This document shows, piece by piece, positions 1-9,754 of a DNA stretch of 64,000 bases. Position 1 is the first letter of the stretch, and every line of letters begins with the position of its first letter. Below the pieces are notes generated by a model, which saw nothing but the letters and a program-made list of their open reading frames with translations, made no database searches and was not told the origin of the DNA. The stretch lies in assembly GCA_017561935.1 (NCBI GenBank), contig JAFZBE010000063.1, forward strand, positions 1-64,000. The letters are read 5' to 3'. Source of the DNA: Bacteroidales bacterium. GTDB lineage: Bacteria > Bacteroidota > Bacteroidia > Bacteroidales > UBA3663. The position numbers and the translations under genes are program-made.

Positions 1-46
1 CCCGACAAGCAATCCTCCCCCTAAGCAGGGGGACCGAGGGGGTCTC
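1..46. repeat. dispersed GC-rich palindromic repeat, copy 1 (possibly cut by window edge)
   Basis: The segment contains the C-run hairpin core CCCCCTAAGCAGGGGG followed by GAGGGGGTCT. Its reverse complement matches 26658-26708 almost base for base over about 48 bases, so this is one member of a dispersed intergenic element and not a gene-specific terminator. The left edge may continue outside the window. Confidence 0.7.
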
Positions 47-73
47 CCTCAAACCCTTCAAACCCCTCAAACC
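47..73. repeat. 9-bp tandem repeat, three units
   Basis: Three 9-bp units, CCTCAAACC, CTTCAAACC and CCTCAAACC, run up to 11 bases before the start of the next gene. The same 9-bp periodicity with a TCNA core recurs at 8429-8482, 40854-40916 and 42580-42624. Confidence 0.65.
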
Positions 74-84
74 CCTTATATACT

Positions 85-300
85 ATGTTGCAGAAATTCG
101 TTCGTATCTACTCAATCGTAGTATCAGTCCTCATCCTTCTGGCATTGTTGGGTGCAGGCTATTGTTTCTTCGGTATCGATTCGCCGTTTGGTGCGATAGG
201 CTGTGTCTTCATGGCATTCCTATTTGCAATCATGCTCTTCGTCACTCGTGCTTTTGTGAAGCAGAACACCAAAAAGCACAAACGTTCGCGCTTCAAATAA
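85..300 (+). CDS. small two-helix membrane protein, unknown function
   Basis: A 71-residue protein with two hydrophobic segments (about residues 10-30 and 35-55) and a strongly basic C-terminal tail ending KHKRSRFK. The topology suggests a small inner-membrane protein with a positively charged cytoplasmic tail. It lies 25 bp upstream of the DUF4838 gene on the same strand, so co-transcription is likely. I do not recognise the family. The ATG at 85 is the first start after the 9-bp repeat. Confidence 0.6.
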   Translation: MLQKFVRIYSIVVSVLILLALLGAGYCFFGIDSPFGAIGCVFMAFLFAIMLFVTRAFVKQNTKKHKRSRFK

Positions 301-325
301 AATAGTCCAAATTTCCCATCGTCGT

Positions 326-2080
326 ATGAAAAGGCTGCTATCCCTCTTCACGCTCATCTATTGTCTGAACGTCGTCCCTTCGAGCGCTCACACACTGTTC
401 AGCGGTGGACGTTCGTCGTATCACATTGTGGTTGCTGCCGACGCATCGACCACCGAACGATATGCAGCCAAGGAGCTGCAGAACTGGCTTCAGCAGGTCG
501 GAGGTGTCAAGCTTGCTGTGGTGGACGAACGAAAGGGCATTCGCGGCAAACGAATCCTCGTGGGCTTTGGCAACGAAGTGAAGAAGCTTGTCCAGACAGC
601 ACGTCCGAAGGCTGATGACCAGGGTTTCGTGTATGGCAACGTGGGTGGCGACATCTATATCTATGGAGGCAAAGAGATAGGCACCCTCTATGGCGTCTAT
701 ACCTTCCTTGAGAATGAGATGGGATGTCGCTGGTACACGAAGGACTTCTCCATCGCTCCACGTAAGAAACGGTATGAGTTCACTAAGCTCTACGACAAGG
801 AGGAGCCGGCGTTCCAATCGCGCGACCTGTATTATTTCGATGCCTTCGATGCCGATTGGACTTTGCGCAACAAGACCTGTGGCCGCAGAAACTCAAAGAA
901 GACGGAGTTCGGCAAAATTCAGGTGCCCAGTGAGGCCTTCTGGTCAACACATACCTTCAACAAGCTCTGTAAGCCGGAACTTTACTTCAAGTCGCATCCC
1001 GAATACTTCAGCCAGCGAAATGGGAAACGTACGACCGACCAGCTTTGTCTGTCGAATAAGAACGTGTTGCAGATATGTATCAAGAGCATCAAGGAGGTGA
1101 TGACCCAATATCCTTACTTCCTGATCTATTCGGTAACACAGAACGACAATCAGAACCCTTGTCAGTGCAAAGAGTGCAAGAAGTTGGTGAAGAAATATGG
1201 CGGTGAGTCGGGGGCTATGATATGGTTCGTCAATCAGGTGGCAGCTGCTGTCGAGAAGGATTTCCCAAATAAATACATCGGCACTTTTGCATACCAATAT
1301 ACGCGCTCGGCACCACAGGGCATCAAGCCGCGCCAGAACGTGGTGATACGGCTTTGCAGCATCGAATGTTGCTTTTCACACAGCATCAGGAACTGTCGGC
1401 AGAATACCGCATTCCTTGATGACTTGAAGGCATGGAACCGTATTTCGCCGCATCTCTATATCTGGGACTATGTCACCACCTTCCAGCAGTACCTCCTACC
1501 ATTCCCCAATATCAAGGTGCTGCAATCCAATCTGCAGACCTTCCGTGCACACAATGCCATCGGCGTGATGGAGGAGGGGTCGTACGACGTGCCCGGAGGA
1601 GATTTTGCCGAACTGAAGGCTTACCTGCTCGCCAAGTTGTTGTGGAATCCCGATGTTGATGCCGACGCCATCATCGACGAGTTCATCAATGCCTATTATG
1701 GCAAGGCGGCACCCCAGATGAAGGAGTATCTTGCCTTGGTGAACGGTCTGGTTACGAAGGATACGCATCTTAAGTGCATGACGACCATCTATCATGGCCG
1801 TTCTACCTACACCGATGTCTTCATCAACAGAGCACTCGCCATCCTCACAAGAGCGGAGAAAGCCGCAGAATCGAGCACCGTCAGGGACCGTGTGCAGCTT
1901 CAGAAGATGGTGCCAGCCTATATGCAATGCCGTGTCATGACGAAGGAGGCTGTCAAGGCTGGTAACTACAAGCTTATTCAAACCGTCGCATCAAAGAACA
2001 AGATCGATCGTTTCGCAGAAGGAGGTTCGCTCAAGGATCCTAAGGCCTTCTATGAAATGATGAACAAGGTCAAAAAATGA
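326..2080 (+). CDS. DUF4838 family secreted protein, glycoside-hydrolase-like
   Basis: A 584-residue protein with an N-terminal signal peptide (MKRLLSLFTLIYCLNVVPSSAH). Residues about 30-130 look like the alpha-glucuronidase/GH20 N-terminal-type domain (TERYAAKELQNWLQQVGG, then LYGVYTFLE), a layout typical of DUF4838 proteins of Bacteroidetes. The middle part has a cysteine pair motif CQCKECKKL and a TIM-barrel-like pattern. By family it should act on glycans in the periplasm or outside the cell; the substrate cannot be read from sequence. It sits downstream of a small membrane protein and upstream of a patatin/outer-membrane protein on the same strand. Confidence 0.8.
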   Translation: MKRLLSLFTLIYCLNVVPSSAHTLFSGGRSSYHIVVAADASTTERYAAKELQNWLQQVGGVKLAVVDERKGIRGKRILVGFGNEVKKLVQTARPKADDQGFVYGNVGGDIYIYGGKEIGTLYGVYTFLENEMGCRWYTKDFSIAPRKKRYEFTKLYDKEEPAFQSRDLYYFDAFDADWTLRNKTCGRRNSKKTEFGKIQVPSEAFWSTHTFNKLCKPELYFKSHPEYFSQRNGKRTTDQLCLSNKNVLQICIKSIKEVMTQYPYFLIYSVTQNDNQNPCQCKECKKLVKKYGGESGAMIWFVNQVAAAVEKDFPNKYIGTFAYQYTRSAPQGIKPRQNVVIRLCSIECCFSHSIRNCRQNTAFLDDLKAWNRISPHLYIWDYVTTFQQYLLPFPNIKVLQSNLQTFRAHNAIGVMEEGSYDVPGGDFAELKAYLLAKLLWNPDVDADAIIDEFINAYYGKAAPQMKEYLALVNGLVTKDTHLKCMTTIYHGRSTYTDVFINRALAILTRAEKAAESSTVRDRVQLQKMVPAYMQCRVMTKEAVKAGNYKLIQTVASKNKIDRFAEGGSLKDPKAFYEMMNKVKK

Positions 2081-2140
2081 TGTCGCGATTTAGTCAGATA
2101 TTCCCGCAAACATTTTATTAATATAAATAATTAGTTATCC

Positions 2141-4378
2141 ATGAACAAGGTTTTTTCATTATTGATTTCACTTGCTATGCTGTGTGTTTCAGCACAGCAG
2201 GGTGTGGCACAGAATGAATCGAATGTCAATCGTCCGAAGGTAGGACTTACCCTCTCGGGAGGTGGTGCCAAGGGCGTGATTCATATCGGTGTGCTGAAGG
2301 TCTTGGAGCGTGCCGGTATTCCCGTGGATATCGTGACGGGTACATCGATGGGAGGTCTCATTGGCGGCCTCTACAGCATGGGCTACACGCCGATGCAGAT
2401 CGACTCGATTGTCAGGGCACAGGATTGGATGTTCCTGCTTTCCGATCAGGAATACTCCGATCGTCAGACACTTGATGACCGTGAGATGAACAACACTTAT
2501 TTCTTCAGTCGTGGAGTATCGTACAACTCGAAGGAAAAAGCCGCTAAAGCAGGTATGATACGTGGTAAGAACCTGGCAACACTATTCTATCGCCTGACCA
2601 ATGGATATCGAGATAGCATCGACTTCAACACGTTGCCACGTCCCTTTGCATGTGCGGCCACAGATGTCATCTCCGATACGGAATATGATTTCCATAGCGG
2701 GCGTCTGGCCGAGGCTTTGCGTTCCACAATGGCCATACCGGCAGCGTTTGCTCCGGTGCGCAAAGGCAATATGATATTGGCTGATGGAGGCATGAAAAAC
2801 AACTATCCTGCCGACTTGGCGAAGGAGATGGGTGCCGATTATATTATCGGTGTGCGTTTTCTCGGCGATGAACGCGATCCTGACAAGGTGTCAACAACCT
2901 TGGATATGGTGGGTTTGTACATAGGCATGAGCACAGGCAACAAGATAGAAGAGAATATGGCCATGACCGATCTGATGCTGATGGCCGACCCGCGTCCCTA
3001 CGGTACCATTAGCTTTACGGCCGAAGCTGTTGATACGTTGATACGCCGTGGTGAGGAAGTGGCTATGGCCCATTGGGACGAGTTGATGGAGCTTAAGAGC
3101 AAACTGGGTCTTCCTGCAGACTATCAGGTACAGCCAGTGGCACATCAGGAGATGGAGGCGATGGATGCTGCCACACCCGTGAAGGAGTTCCGCTTTGAGG
3201 GAATAAGCAAGTACGACGAACGATTTATACGCAGGAAATTCAATTTGAAGAAAGCCAACAGCATCGATATCAACACAGCTGAACTGATTGCCAGTTCGCT
3301 TCGTGCCGATTTCTTATACGATGACATTGATTACCAGCTCGACTACGAAGGACAGCAGGTGGCGCTGTTCACTGCCGGGACTTGTCAGTCAGCACGTTTT
3401 CATGTGGGCGGGCGTTTCGATAACGAAGAGATGGCTGCAATCAATCTTCGAATGGATGTGCCTATGCGCTCCAAGGTGCCATTTACCATGTCCTTCTCCA
3501 TGCGCCTGGGCCGTCGAGTCAAGGCCAAAGCTGAGTTGATTCACCAGTCGTTCAGTTCCACTAAAGGACGACTCTCTTACGAATATGGCTATAATGACAT
3601 CAGCCTTTATTATAAGGGCGATAAGATGGGCAATGGCACCTATAATTATCATGCGATTGATTATTCGGCTCTGGAGTTCCATTTCCACAGATTCGACTTC
3701 AGGGTGGGTGCCAAGTGGGAGTATTATCATGTCGGCGATATGCTTGCCAACGTCAATTATGAGGAAGTAAAGAACCTGAATTCATTCTCAAACGAACGGA
3801 ATTACAGTTACTATGCAAGAACTCGCTTCGATACCGAGAACGATTGGTATTTCCCCACACGAGGAACATACTTCAGGGCTGGTTATGCTTACTATACCGA
3901 CAACCTGGTCACTTACAAAGATCACGTGGGCTTCTCGGCCGTCGATGGTGTGTTGCGCACCACCATTCCGATGGGAAGTCGTCTTGCCGTACAGCCCAGC
4001 GTCTATGGCCGTTTGCTCTTTGGCACAGATATCCATCGTGTGCAAGGCAATGTAATTGGAGGAAATTACTTTGGACGCTACTTGCCGCAGCAAATGCCAT
4101 ATCCGGGTATCGGACATGCTGATGTGGCTGAGAATGCCTTTGTCGCTGCACAACTCATGGCTCAGGTTCAAGTTATTGACAGGGGATATGTTTTGGCTAA
4201 AGTCACAGCATCCCAGCAGGATGATCACTTGAGCGATATCTTAATGTCCCATACAATGTGGGGCGGAATGATAGGAGGCGCTTATCAGACCTTGTTAGGA
4301 CCAATAAGCGCCGAACTGGGTTGGAGTAATCGTACGAAAGAGTTCCAGTTATATCTTAGTCTTGGTCACACGTTCTGA
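2141..4378 (+). CDS. patatin-like phospholipase with BamA/TamA-type outer-membrane barrel
   Basis: A 745-residue protein with a signal peptide (MNKVFSLLISLAMLCVSAQQ). The patatin domain covers about residues 33-320: oxyanion loop SGGGAKG, nucleophile Ser69 in GTSMG, and partner Asp215 in DGGMKNNYP, so the catalytic dyad is intact. A POTRA-like segment follows (about 345-400), and the rest is an aromatic-rich beta barrel ending in F (LGHTF), as expected for a surface-antigen/Omp85-type C-terminus. This is the PlpD-like autotransported lipase architecture. A terminator hairpin shared with the converging gene follows directly. Confidence 0.88.
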   Translation: MNKVFSLLISLAMLCVSAQQGVAQNESNVNRPKVGLTLSGGGAKGVIHIGVLKVLERAGIPVDIVTGTSMGGLIGGLYSMGYTPMQIDSIVRAQDWMFLLSDQEYSDRQTLDDREMNNTYFFSRGVSYNSKEKAAKAGMIRGKNLATLFYRLTNGYRDSIDFNTLPRPFACAATDVISDTEYDFHSGRLAEALRSTMAIPAAFAPVRKGNMILADGGMKNNYPADLAKEMGADYIIGVRFLGDERDPDKVSTTLDMVGLYIGMSTGNKIEENMAMTDLMLMADPRPYGTISFTAEAVDTLIRRGEEVAMAHWDELMELKSKLGLPADYQVQPVAHQEMEAMDAATPVKEFRFEGISKYDERFIRRKFNLKKANSIDINTAELIASSLRADFLYDDIDYQLDYEGQQVALFTAGTCQSARFHVGGRFDNEEMAAINLRMDVPMRSKVPFTMSFSMRLGRRVKAKAELIHQSFSSTKGRLSYEYGYNDISLYYKGDKMGNGTYNYHAIDYSALEFHFHRFDFRVGAKWEYYHVGDMLANVNYEEVKNLNSFSNERNYSYYARTRFDTENDWYFPTRGTYFRAGYAYYTDNLVTYKDHVGFSAVDGVLRTTIPMGSRLAVQPSVYGRLLFGTDIHRVQGNVIGGNYFGRYLPQQMPYPGIGHADVAENAFVAAQLMAQVQVIDRGYVLAKVTASQQDDHLSDILMSHTMWGGMIGGAYQTLLGPISAELGWSNRTKEFQLYLSLGHTF

Positions 4379-4389
4379 TGGTGTGATAG

Positions 4390-4431
4390 ACTCAAGTTTC
4401 GCATTGGCGAAAGTTGAGTGATAGCCTTTTT
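4390..4431. terminator. bidirectional rho-independent terminator
   Basis: Arms ACTCAAGTTTCGC (4390-4402) and GCGAAAGTTGAGT (4407-4419) pair with one mismatch around a 4-nt loop, and a T5 tract follows. It lies in the 54-bp gap between two convergent genes, so it probably serves both. Confidence 0.75.
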
Positions 4432-4432
4432 G

Positions 4433-5260
4433 TCAGAACTTGTCCTTATAATATTTCCAGCCATATTCCTTGCGCATCTGCTCAAAGATCTTGATGGTGG
4501 AGATTCGGGAGAAGAGGTCGATGCAGGAACGTATCATCTTGATGTCGAAACGTGAGAAGATGTCGAAGATGGAATGATCGTTCTGGAGGATGGCCTCGCA
4601 CATCTTGAGCAGACGCTTGCGCAGCATCGGATGGTTGATGTAGATGAGTGCCTCGGTCTCGTCGCGCAGGCTGTAGTAGAATGTCGGCAGGTCGCGGTCG
4701 GTCTTCATCTGCGGGAAGAAGTAGTTGACCCAACGGGTACGTTTGCTACCCGAACGTATCTCGGTCATGGCGCGGTGGAACGACGTGTGATCGACGTTCG
4801 GGTCGTTGCCGCCCTGTTGTATGGCCAGGAAACGATGCAGGTTGTGGCGTTCGGGCCAACGGGTCAAGACGATAGAGGCAAGCATCTCGTTATCGCCTTT
4901 CCCGTACTCGACGAGGAACTTGTCGATGACCTGCTGTGCCTCGATGCACCCCAGCATGGCAAACTCGATGAGGCTGGCGCGCAGCGTACGCACAGTGAGC
5001 GGATCGAGTTCGCCATTGGTGTTGAGCAGTGCCTCGCATCTGGGTACGTAGAAGCTTTGCATGTAGTCTTCATCCAAGCTCAAGGCCATCAGACCATAAT
5101 TGGTAAGCACGGGCGTGCCCTCGGCAAGACCTTCGGTACTCTCATGCGCCGGCAAGGTCTTTGGGTTCTTCTTGTACGCATCAAGCAATGCGACGTCGTG
5201 AGGCGTCGTTTCGAGATGCTTGTCAAGATACGTTTTGTTAATTTCCTGGATTGACTTCAT
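4433..5260 (-). CDS. conserved-looking hypothetical protein, helical
   Basis: A 275-residue protein with no signal peptide or membrane segment, predicted mostly helical and repeat-like (for example RTLRASLIEFAMLGCIEAQQVID and LRKRLLKMCEAILQ), and ending in a basic tail EYGWKYYKDKF. I do not recognise it. It lies 49 bp downstream of the porin gene on the same strand and may be its operon partner. A cytoplasmic helical-repeat scaffold is possible but unproven. Confidence 0.65.
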   Translation of the reverse strand: MKSIQEINKTYLDKHLETTPHDVALLDAYKKNPKTLPAHESTEGLAEGTPVLTNYGLMALSLDEDYMQSFYVPRCEALLNTNGELDPLTVRTLRASLIEFAMLGCIEAQQVIDKFLVEYGKGDNEMLASIVLTRWPERHNLHRFLAIQQGGNDPNVDHTSFHRAMTEIRSGSKRTRWVNYFFPQMKTDRDLPTFYYSLRDETEALIYINHPMLRKRLLKMCEAILQNDHSIFDIFSRFDIKMIRSCIDLFSRISTIKIFEQMRKEYGWKYYKDKF

Positions 5261-5309
5261 GGCTTCAATGTGTTAAGCGGTGTGTCTGTGACTGACTGAA
5301 CAAATTAAT

Positions 5310-6503
5310 TTAGAATCGGACACCGGTCTCTATCGAAACCTCCATCCAATTATCGTCGAATGTTCGATCGTGAACATACCCTACACGTGGCTGGAACCAA
5401 AGGTTCTTGTGAATCTGGATGTTGGGACTGATGGAGTAGATGGAACGGGTGCTTCCCCAACAGGCATCATCCTGATAGGCATCATACTTGAACCAAATCT
5501 TGAGCCAATCGTTGAGGGGCATGCCGAGTGTGGCGTACCAGCCTTGTGCCTTTCCTGCGCCCGACCATTCATCGGTGATGGGGTTGTAGTCGCTGATCTT
5601 GTGGCCTGTGGAATGGGCGTACTCGGCACGTGCTGTCCATTCGTTGACATCGTAGAATGCCGAGATCATATAGCGATTGCGGCTGACGGTGACGTTGTTG
5701 GCCTTGTGGTCGCCTGTCCAGCCATACAGAGCGAGATAGAAGCCCTTGATGGGCTGCACTTGGAAGGTGCCCGAGATGTCCTTCTTGCCGTTGGCATCAC
5801 CGGTATTGATGGTTTGGCCATTCGACAACATGAGTTGGTAGTGGATGAGTCGATGCTGGTCTTTGCCTACGGGGAAGAGGTCGCCTTGCACCTGGATGCC
5901 CTGGTCACGTCCACCGCCATTGTCGGTGCCGATGTAGTCCGACTGAGCTGCAAGTTTCTGGGTGATCAGCGCATAGGCTCCATCACGATATTCGAAGGGA
6001 TTGTAGGGATTCTCGAAGCCGAAGACACGAATGAACTGTCCGACCTTCACGCTGAATTCCGGATATTTCTTCCATTCCAGCCAATAGTCCTTCATGTGGA
6101 ATGCAGCATTGACGAGCTGCACCTGCACGAGGTAGTTGAAGTGTTTGAAGACAGAACCGCTCACATAGAGACGGATATTCTTCTGTTTGAATCCATCGCC
6201 ATTGTGAGCACCGTCCTGACTGCTGTAGTAATAACCCGACATGAAATATCCGCCGACTTTGGGAGCTGTGGCAAAGTCGGTGACGGTGCGTCCATATTTG
6301 AACTGCATTTCGTTGTCGGCACTACGCATGCCGCGTTCGATGGCTTGGTTGAGTGGTGTGCTGAGGAATCCCGACTCGTAGGTCTCTTCGGTGGGGAATT
6401 CGGGTTTTGAGGAAATGGCCTCGTTGGCATTTTCAGGGGATGATTCTGCATAGCTTGCAAGGGCAAACAGAGAGGCTAATGCGATGGTTAATGCTCTTTT
6501 CAT
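5310..6503 (-). CDS. phosphate-selective porin O/P-type outer-membrane protein
   Basis: A 397-residue protein with a signal peptide (MKRALTIALASLFALASYA) and alternating aromatic and charged beta strands through to the C-terminal VSIETGVRF, which ends in F as outer-membrane barrels do. Segments such as KQKNIRLYVSGSVFKHFNY, FSVKVGQF and FGFENPYNPFEYR resemble the Porin_O_P family. Its job would be anion (possibly phosphate) diffusion across the outer membrane. The promoter at 6553-6583 drives it divergently from the riboflavin operon. Confidence 0.8.
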   Translation of the reverse strand: MKRALTIALASLFALASYAESSPENANEAISSKPEFPTEETYESGFLSTPLNQAIERGMRSADNEMQFKYGRTVTDFATAPKVGGYFMSGYYYSSQDGAHNGDGFKQKNIRLYVSGSVFKHFNYLVQVQLVNAAFHMKDYWLEWKKYPEFSVKVGQFIRVFGFENPYNPFEYRDGAYALITQKLAAQSDYIGTDNGGGRDQGIQVQGDLFPVGKDQHRLIHYQLMLSNGQTINTGDANGKKDISGTFQVQPIKGFYLALYGWTGDHKANNVTVSRNRYMISAFYDVNEWTARAEYAHSTGHKISDYNPITDEWSGAGKAQGWYATLGMPLNDWLKIWFKYDAYQDDACWGSTRSIYSISPNIQIHKNLWFQPRVGYVHDRTFDDNWMEVSIETGVRF

Positions 6504-6552
6504 ATATGTGGCGTTTTTAAGGGTTGTACTAGATTAACTTAGAAATGCTTTG

Positions 6553-6583
6553 CAAATATATGTAGTTTTTTGGTATTCTCAAA
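6553..6583 (-). promoter_or_regulatory. Bacteroidetes-type promoter for the porin gene
   Basis: On the minus strand there is a -33 box TTTG (6580-6583) and a -7 box TATATTTG (6553-6560), separated by 19 bp. This fits the Bacteroidetes consensus. The leader before the porin start is about 40 nt. Confidence 0.75.
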
Positions 6584-6621
6584 GTTTTGACCGTGAAAAA
6601 TCTCTAAAAGTCGAAAAATTT

Positions 6622-6653
6622 CTTGGGTATTCGCCAAAAATGCATTATCTTTG
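6622..6653 (+). promoter_or_regulatory. Bacteroidetes-type promoter for the riboflavin operon
   Basis: A -33 element CTTG (6622-6625) lies 20 bp before the -7 box TATCTTTG (6646-6653). It leaves only about 20-25 nt of leader before the ribD start at 6683, too short for an FMN riboswitch. Confidence 0.75.
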
Positions 6654-6682
6654 CACCGTATTTCAACTATTTCGATGACAAT

Positions 6683-7792
6683 ATGGTAACGACCGGTGAT
6701 ATCGATCTGATGCGCAAAGCGATGGCATTGGCCCAGAAGGGTGAGGGTTCGGTGAACCCCAATCCGCTTGTGGGAGCGCTCGTTGTGCGCGATGGGAAGG
6801 TGATTGCCGAGGGTTATCATGCACGCTTCGGCGACTTACACGCCGAACGCAATGCCTTCAAGGATGCCGACCGGCGTGGAGCAGACTGCAAGGGGGCAAC
6901 AATGTATGTGACCTTGGAGCCTTGTTGTCATCACGGACACCAGCCACCCTGCACCGATGCCATCATCGAGCGTCAGATTGCTCGTGTAGTTGTCGGGCTC
7001 CGGGACCCTAATCCGCTCGTTGCGGGCAAGGGTATAGAAAAACTTGTGAATGCAGGAATTGAGGTGGAGATAGCCGAAAGTCTTGAGAAGGAATTGCGCT
7101 ATCAGAATCGTGTGTTCTTGAAGTATATAACCACGGGGCTCCCCTGGGTGGTTATGAAATATGCCATGACACTCGATGGCAAGATCTGTACACGCCGAGG
7201 TGACAGCAAATGGGTGTCGTGTGAGGAGTCAAGGCTGCGTGTGCATTATCTGCGTCGTGAACTGACTGGCATCCTCTGTGGTATTGGCACTGTGCTTGCC
7301 GACAATCCCACCCTCACGACACGCATCCCCAAATATCCTGCCGCTCGTAATCCTATCCGCATCGTTGCTGATCGTCAGGCACGTCTGCCTCTCGAAAGCC
7401 ATCTGGTGCGCACGGCCAAGGAAATCCCTACGATTGTCGTTTATGCACATGGGGCCGACCTTCGCAAACTCGCACAACTCAATGCAGCAGGTGTCAGGAC
7501 ATGGTGTTGCAATTCACCCCAGGACCTTCTTGCACGTGCTGGAAAGGAAAAGATCGATGGCATCCTGCTCGAAGGTGGAGGCACGCTCAACGAGGCGTTC
7601 TTGCGCGACGGTCTCGTGGATGAGGTTTATGCTTTCATTGCTCCAAAACTCATTGGAGGTATGGATGCCAAGACACCCGTCGAAGGGCTCGGTTTGGCTA
7701 AGATGGCCCAAGCGATGAAACTTCACGATGTTCAGGTCGAAAGAATTGGCGAGGACCTGCTCGTGAGGGGATTGGTGAAGAAGGACTCGTAA
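6683..7792 (+). CDS. ribD: bifunctional riboflavin deaminase/reductase RibD
   Basis: Carries out the second and third steps of the pyrimidine branch of riboflavin synthesis. The N-terminal cytidine-deaminase-like domain keeps the zinc site: HAE in GDLHAERNAF and the cysteine cluster PCCHHGHQPPC. The C-terminal reductase domain begins about residue 150 (VVMKYAMTLDGKI) and includes DGILLEGGGTLNEAFL. The open frame extends upstream to 6623, but the promoter -7 box lies inside that extension, so the ATG at 6683 (369 aa) is the better start. It is the first gene of ribD-ribE-ribBA-ribH and is separated from ribE by 6 bp. Confidence 0.92.
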   Translation: MVTTGDIDLMRKAMALAQKGEGSVNPNPLVGALVVRDGKVIAEGYHARFGDLHAERNAFKDADRRGADCKGATMYVTLEPCCHHGHQPPCTDAIIERQIARVVVGLRDPNPLVAGKGIEKLVNAGIEVEIAESLEKELRYQNRVFLKYITTGLPWVVMKYAMTLDGKICTRRGDSKWVSCEESRLRVHYLRRELTGILCGIGTVLADNPTLTTRIPKYPAARNPIRIVADRQARLPLESHLVRTAKEIPTIVVYAHGADLRKLAQLNAAGVRTWCCNSPQDLLARAGKEKIDGILLEGGGTLNEAFLRDGLVDEVYAFIAPKLIGGMDAKTPVEGLGLAKMAQAMKLHDVQVERIGEDLLVRGLVKKDS

Positions 7793-7798
7793 TCTGAA

Positions 7799-8434
7799 AT
7801 GTTTACAGGAATAATCGAAGAAGTGGGCCATGTGAAGGCCCTGCATAGAGGTGCAAAGAGCTTCACCCTTGAGGTCGAGGCGAGCCTTGTTATGCAGGAT
7901 GCAAAGGTGGGTGACAGCATCGCCACCAATGGCGTTTGTCTCACGGTGACCAGCCTTGGAGATCATGGTTTCTCGGCCGATGTGATGCCTGAGACGGTTG
8001 AACGCACGGCATTGGGACGACTGAAGCCAGGGAGTCCTGTGAATTTGGAACGAGCCCTGTCGCTACAGTCCCGACTGGGCGGGCATATCGTTTCGGGGCA
8101 TATCGATGGCACGGGCCGTATTGCTGCCCGTCGTCAGGATGATACCGCTCTTTGGCTCACGGTGGAGTGCGACAGCAAACTACTCAGATATATCATCGAG
8201 AAGGGAAGCATCACCGTCGAGGGCGTTTCTTTGACTGTAGCTCGCGTGGATGAACGCAGTTTTTCGGTCTCGCTCATCCCCCACACCCAGCTCGTCACTA
8301 CACTCCATAGCCTCCGCATCGGCGACCTTGTGAACCTCGAGAATGACATCATCGCCAAATATGTCGAGAAGCTCTTGGGCAAAACCCCTGACGATATCCT
8401 CTTTTCCAAGCTCAGGGATAATGGCTTTCTCTAG
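7799..8434 (+). CDS. ribE: riboflavin synthase alpha chain
   Basis: A 211-residue enzyme that disproportionates two lumazines into riboflavin. The start MFTGIIEEVG is the family hallmark, and the two homologous lumazine-binding halves are visible: first half with SIATNGVCLTV, second half with SITVEGVSLTV. Length is standard. Its stop codon lies inside a 9-bp tandem repeat that fills the gap to ribBA. Confidence 0.93.
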   Translation: MFTGIIEEVGHVKALHRGAKSFTLEVEASLVMQDAKVGDSIATNGVCLTVTSLGDHGFSADVMPETVERTALGRLKPGSPVNLERALSLQSRLGGHIVSGHIDGTGRIAARRQDDTALWLTVECDSKLLRYIIEKGSITVEGVSLTVARVDERSFSVSLIPHTQLVTTLHSLRIGDLVNLENDIIAKYVEKLLGKTPDDILFSKLRDNGFL

Positions 8435-8482
8435 GGTGTCTAGATGCTCTAGATATTCTAGAAGTTCTAGATGACCTAGACC
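8429..8482. repeat. 9-bp tandem repeat, six CTAG-bearing units
   Basis: Six units: CTCTAGGGT, GTCTAGATG, CTCTAGATA, TTCTAGAAG, TTCTAGATG and ACCTAGACC. The first overlaps the ribE stop codon. The array occupies most of the ribE-ribBA gap. A similar seven-unit CTAG array lies at 40854-40916. Confidence 0.8.
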
Positions 8483-8509
8483 CTAAAGAAAAGCAGAAAA
8501 GAAAACAGA

Positions 8510-9745
8510 ATGAATCGATTCAACACTATAGAAGAGGCCATTGCTGCCATCAAGGCAGGCAAGTGTATCCTGGCTCTCGATGATCCCGACCGCGAAAATG
8601 AGGGCGACCTCATCTGTGCAGCGGAGTTTGCGACTACAGAGAACGTCAACTTTATGGCATCCGAGGCCAAGGGCCTTATCTGTATGCCCATGAGCCGCGA
8701 GATCTGCGAGAAGCTGGCTTTGCCCCAGATGTGTGCCAACAACGGAGACAATCACCTCACTGCCTTCACCATCAGCATTGACCACCGCTCCACCACCACT
8801 GGTATCTCGGCCGTGGAGCGTGGCATCACGGCTCGTGCTACTGTGAGCGACGATGCCAAACCAGTCGATTTTCGTCGCCCAGGTCACATGTTTCCTTTGC
8901 AGGCCCGTGATGGTGGCGTGTTAGTGCGTACGGGTCACACCGAGGCTACGGTCGATCTGTGTCGTCTTGCCGGACTCAAGCAGTGTGGTCTCTGTTGCGA
9001 AATCATGCGCGAGGATGGAACGATGATGCGTACTACCGAACTTCTGGAATTTGCCAAGAAGCACGACCTTGTCGCCATCACCATTGCCGACCTCGTGAAA
9101 TACCGTCGTCGCACCGAGAAACTCGTCGATAAGATTACCGAGGCAGAACTGCCCACACGTTTTGGTACGTTCAAAGCCTGTGGATATGTGAATCGTGTGA
9201 CCGGCGAGCATCATGTGGCGCTTGTCAAGGGTGACGTGACAACCGACGAGCCTGTGCTATGTCGCGTTCATTCGGAGTGTCTCACCGGCGATGCCTTTGG
9301 CAGTTTGCGTTGTGATTGTGGCGAACAGCTGGCCGAAGCCCTGCGTCGCATCGAACAGCGTGGACGTGGCGTCCTGCTCTACTTGCGTCAGGAGGGACGT
9401 GGCATCGGGCTGATCAATAAGCTCAAGGCCTATCGCCTGCAGGATCAGGGTATGGACACAGTGGAGGCCAACTTGGCGTTGGGCTTTGCTGCCGACTTGC
9501 GTGAATATGGCACAGGCGCTTCCATACTCGCCGACCTCGGCATCCATGAGCTCATCCTCATGACCAATAATCCGGCCAAGATCGAGGGTCTCGACGGCTT
9601 TGGTCTGAAGATCGTCAGTCGTGAGCCCATCGAGATGACCTGTAACGAGAAGGACGAGTTCTATATGTACACCAAGTACGCCAAGATGGGACATCTGTTG
9701 CACGTCAAGGATTTGCGTAGAAAATATAAGGATATCAAACAATAA
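8510..9745 (+). CDS. ribBA: bifunctional DHBP synthase / GTP cyclohydrolase II
   Basis: A 411-residue fusion feeding both precursors into riboflavin synthesis. The N-terminal half (about 1-200) makes 3,4-dihydroxy-2-butanone-4-phosphate: [17 protein letters not shown] and the RTGHTEA motif are intact. The C-terminal half opens GTP: zinc cysteines in [18 protein letters not shown] and the arginine-rich [10 protein letters not shown]. Both active sites look complete. It is the third gene of the operon and is followed by ribH after 9 bp. Confidence 0.94.
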   Translation: MNRFNTIEEAIAAIKAGKCILALDDPDRENEGDLICAAEFATTENVNFMASEAKGLICMPMSREICEKLALPQMCANNGDNHLTAFTISIDHRSTTTGISAVERGITARATVSDDAKPVDFRRPGHMFPLQARDGGVLVRTGHTEATVDLCRLAGLKQCGLCCEIMREDGTMMRTTELLEFAKKHDLVAITIADLVKYRRRTEKLVDKITEAELPTRFGTFKACGYVNRVTGEHHVALVKGDVTTDEPVLCRVHSECLTGDAFGSLRCDCGEQLAEALRRIEQRGRGVLLYLRQEGRGIGLINKLKAYRLQDQGMDTVEANLALGFAADLREYGTGASILADLGIHELILMTNNPAKIEGLDGFGLKIVSREPIEMTCNEKDEFYMYTKYAKMGHLLHVKDLRRKYKDIKQ

Positions 9746-9754
9746 CTTAAGATT

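Noticed and set aside
338..817. Long open frames opposite to the DUF4838 gene
   Set aside because: They are antisense shadows: no start context, and the sense protein has clear domains.
6654..6682. FMN riboswitch before ribD
   Set aside because: Only about 20-25 nt lie between the promoter and the start; no RFN-type structure can fit.
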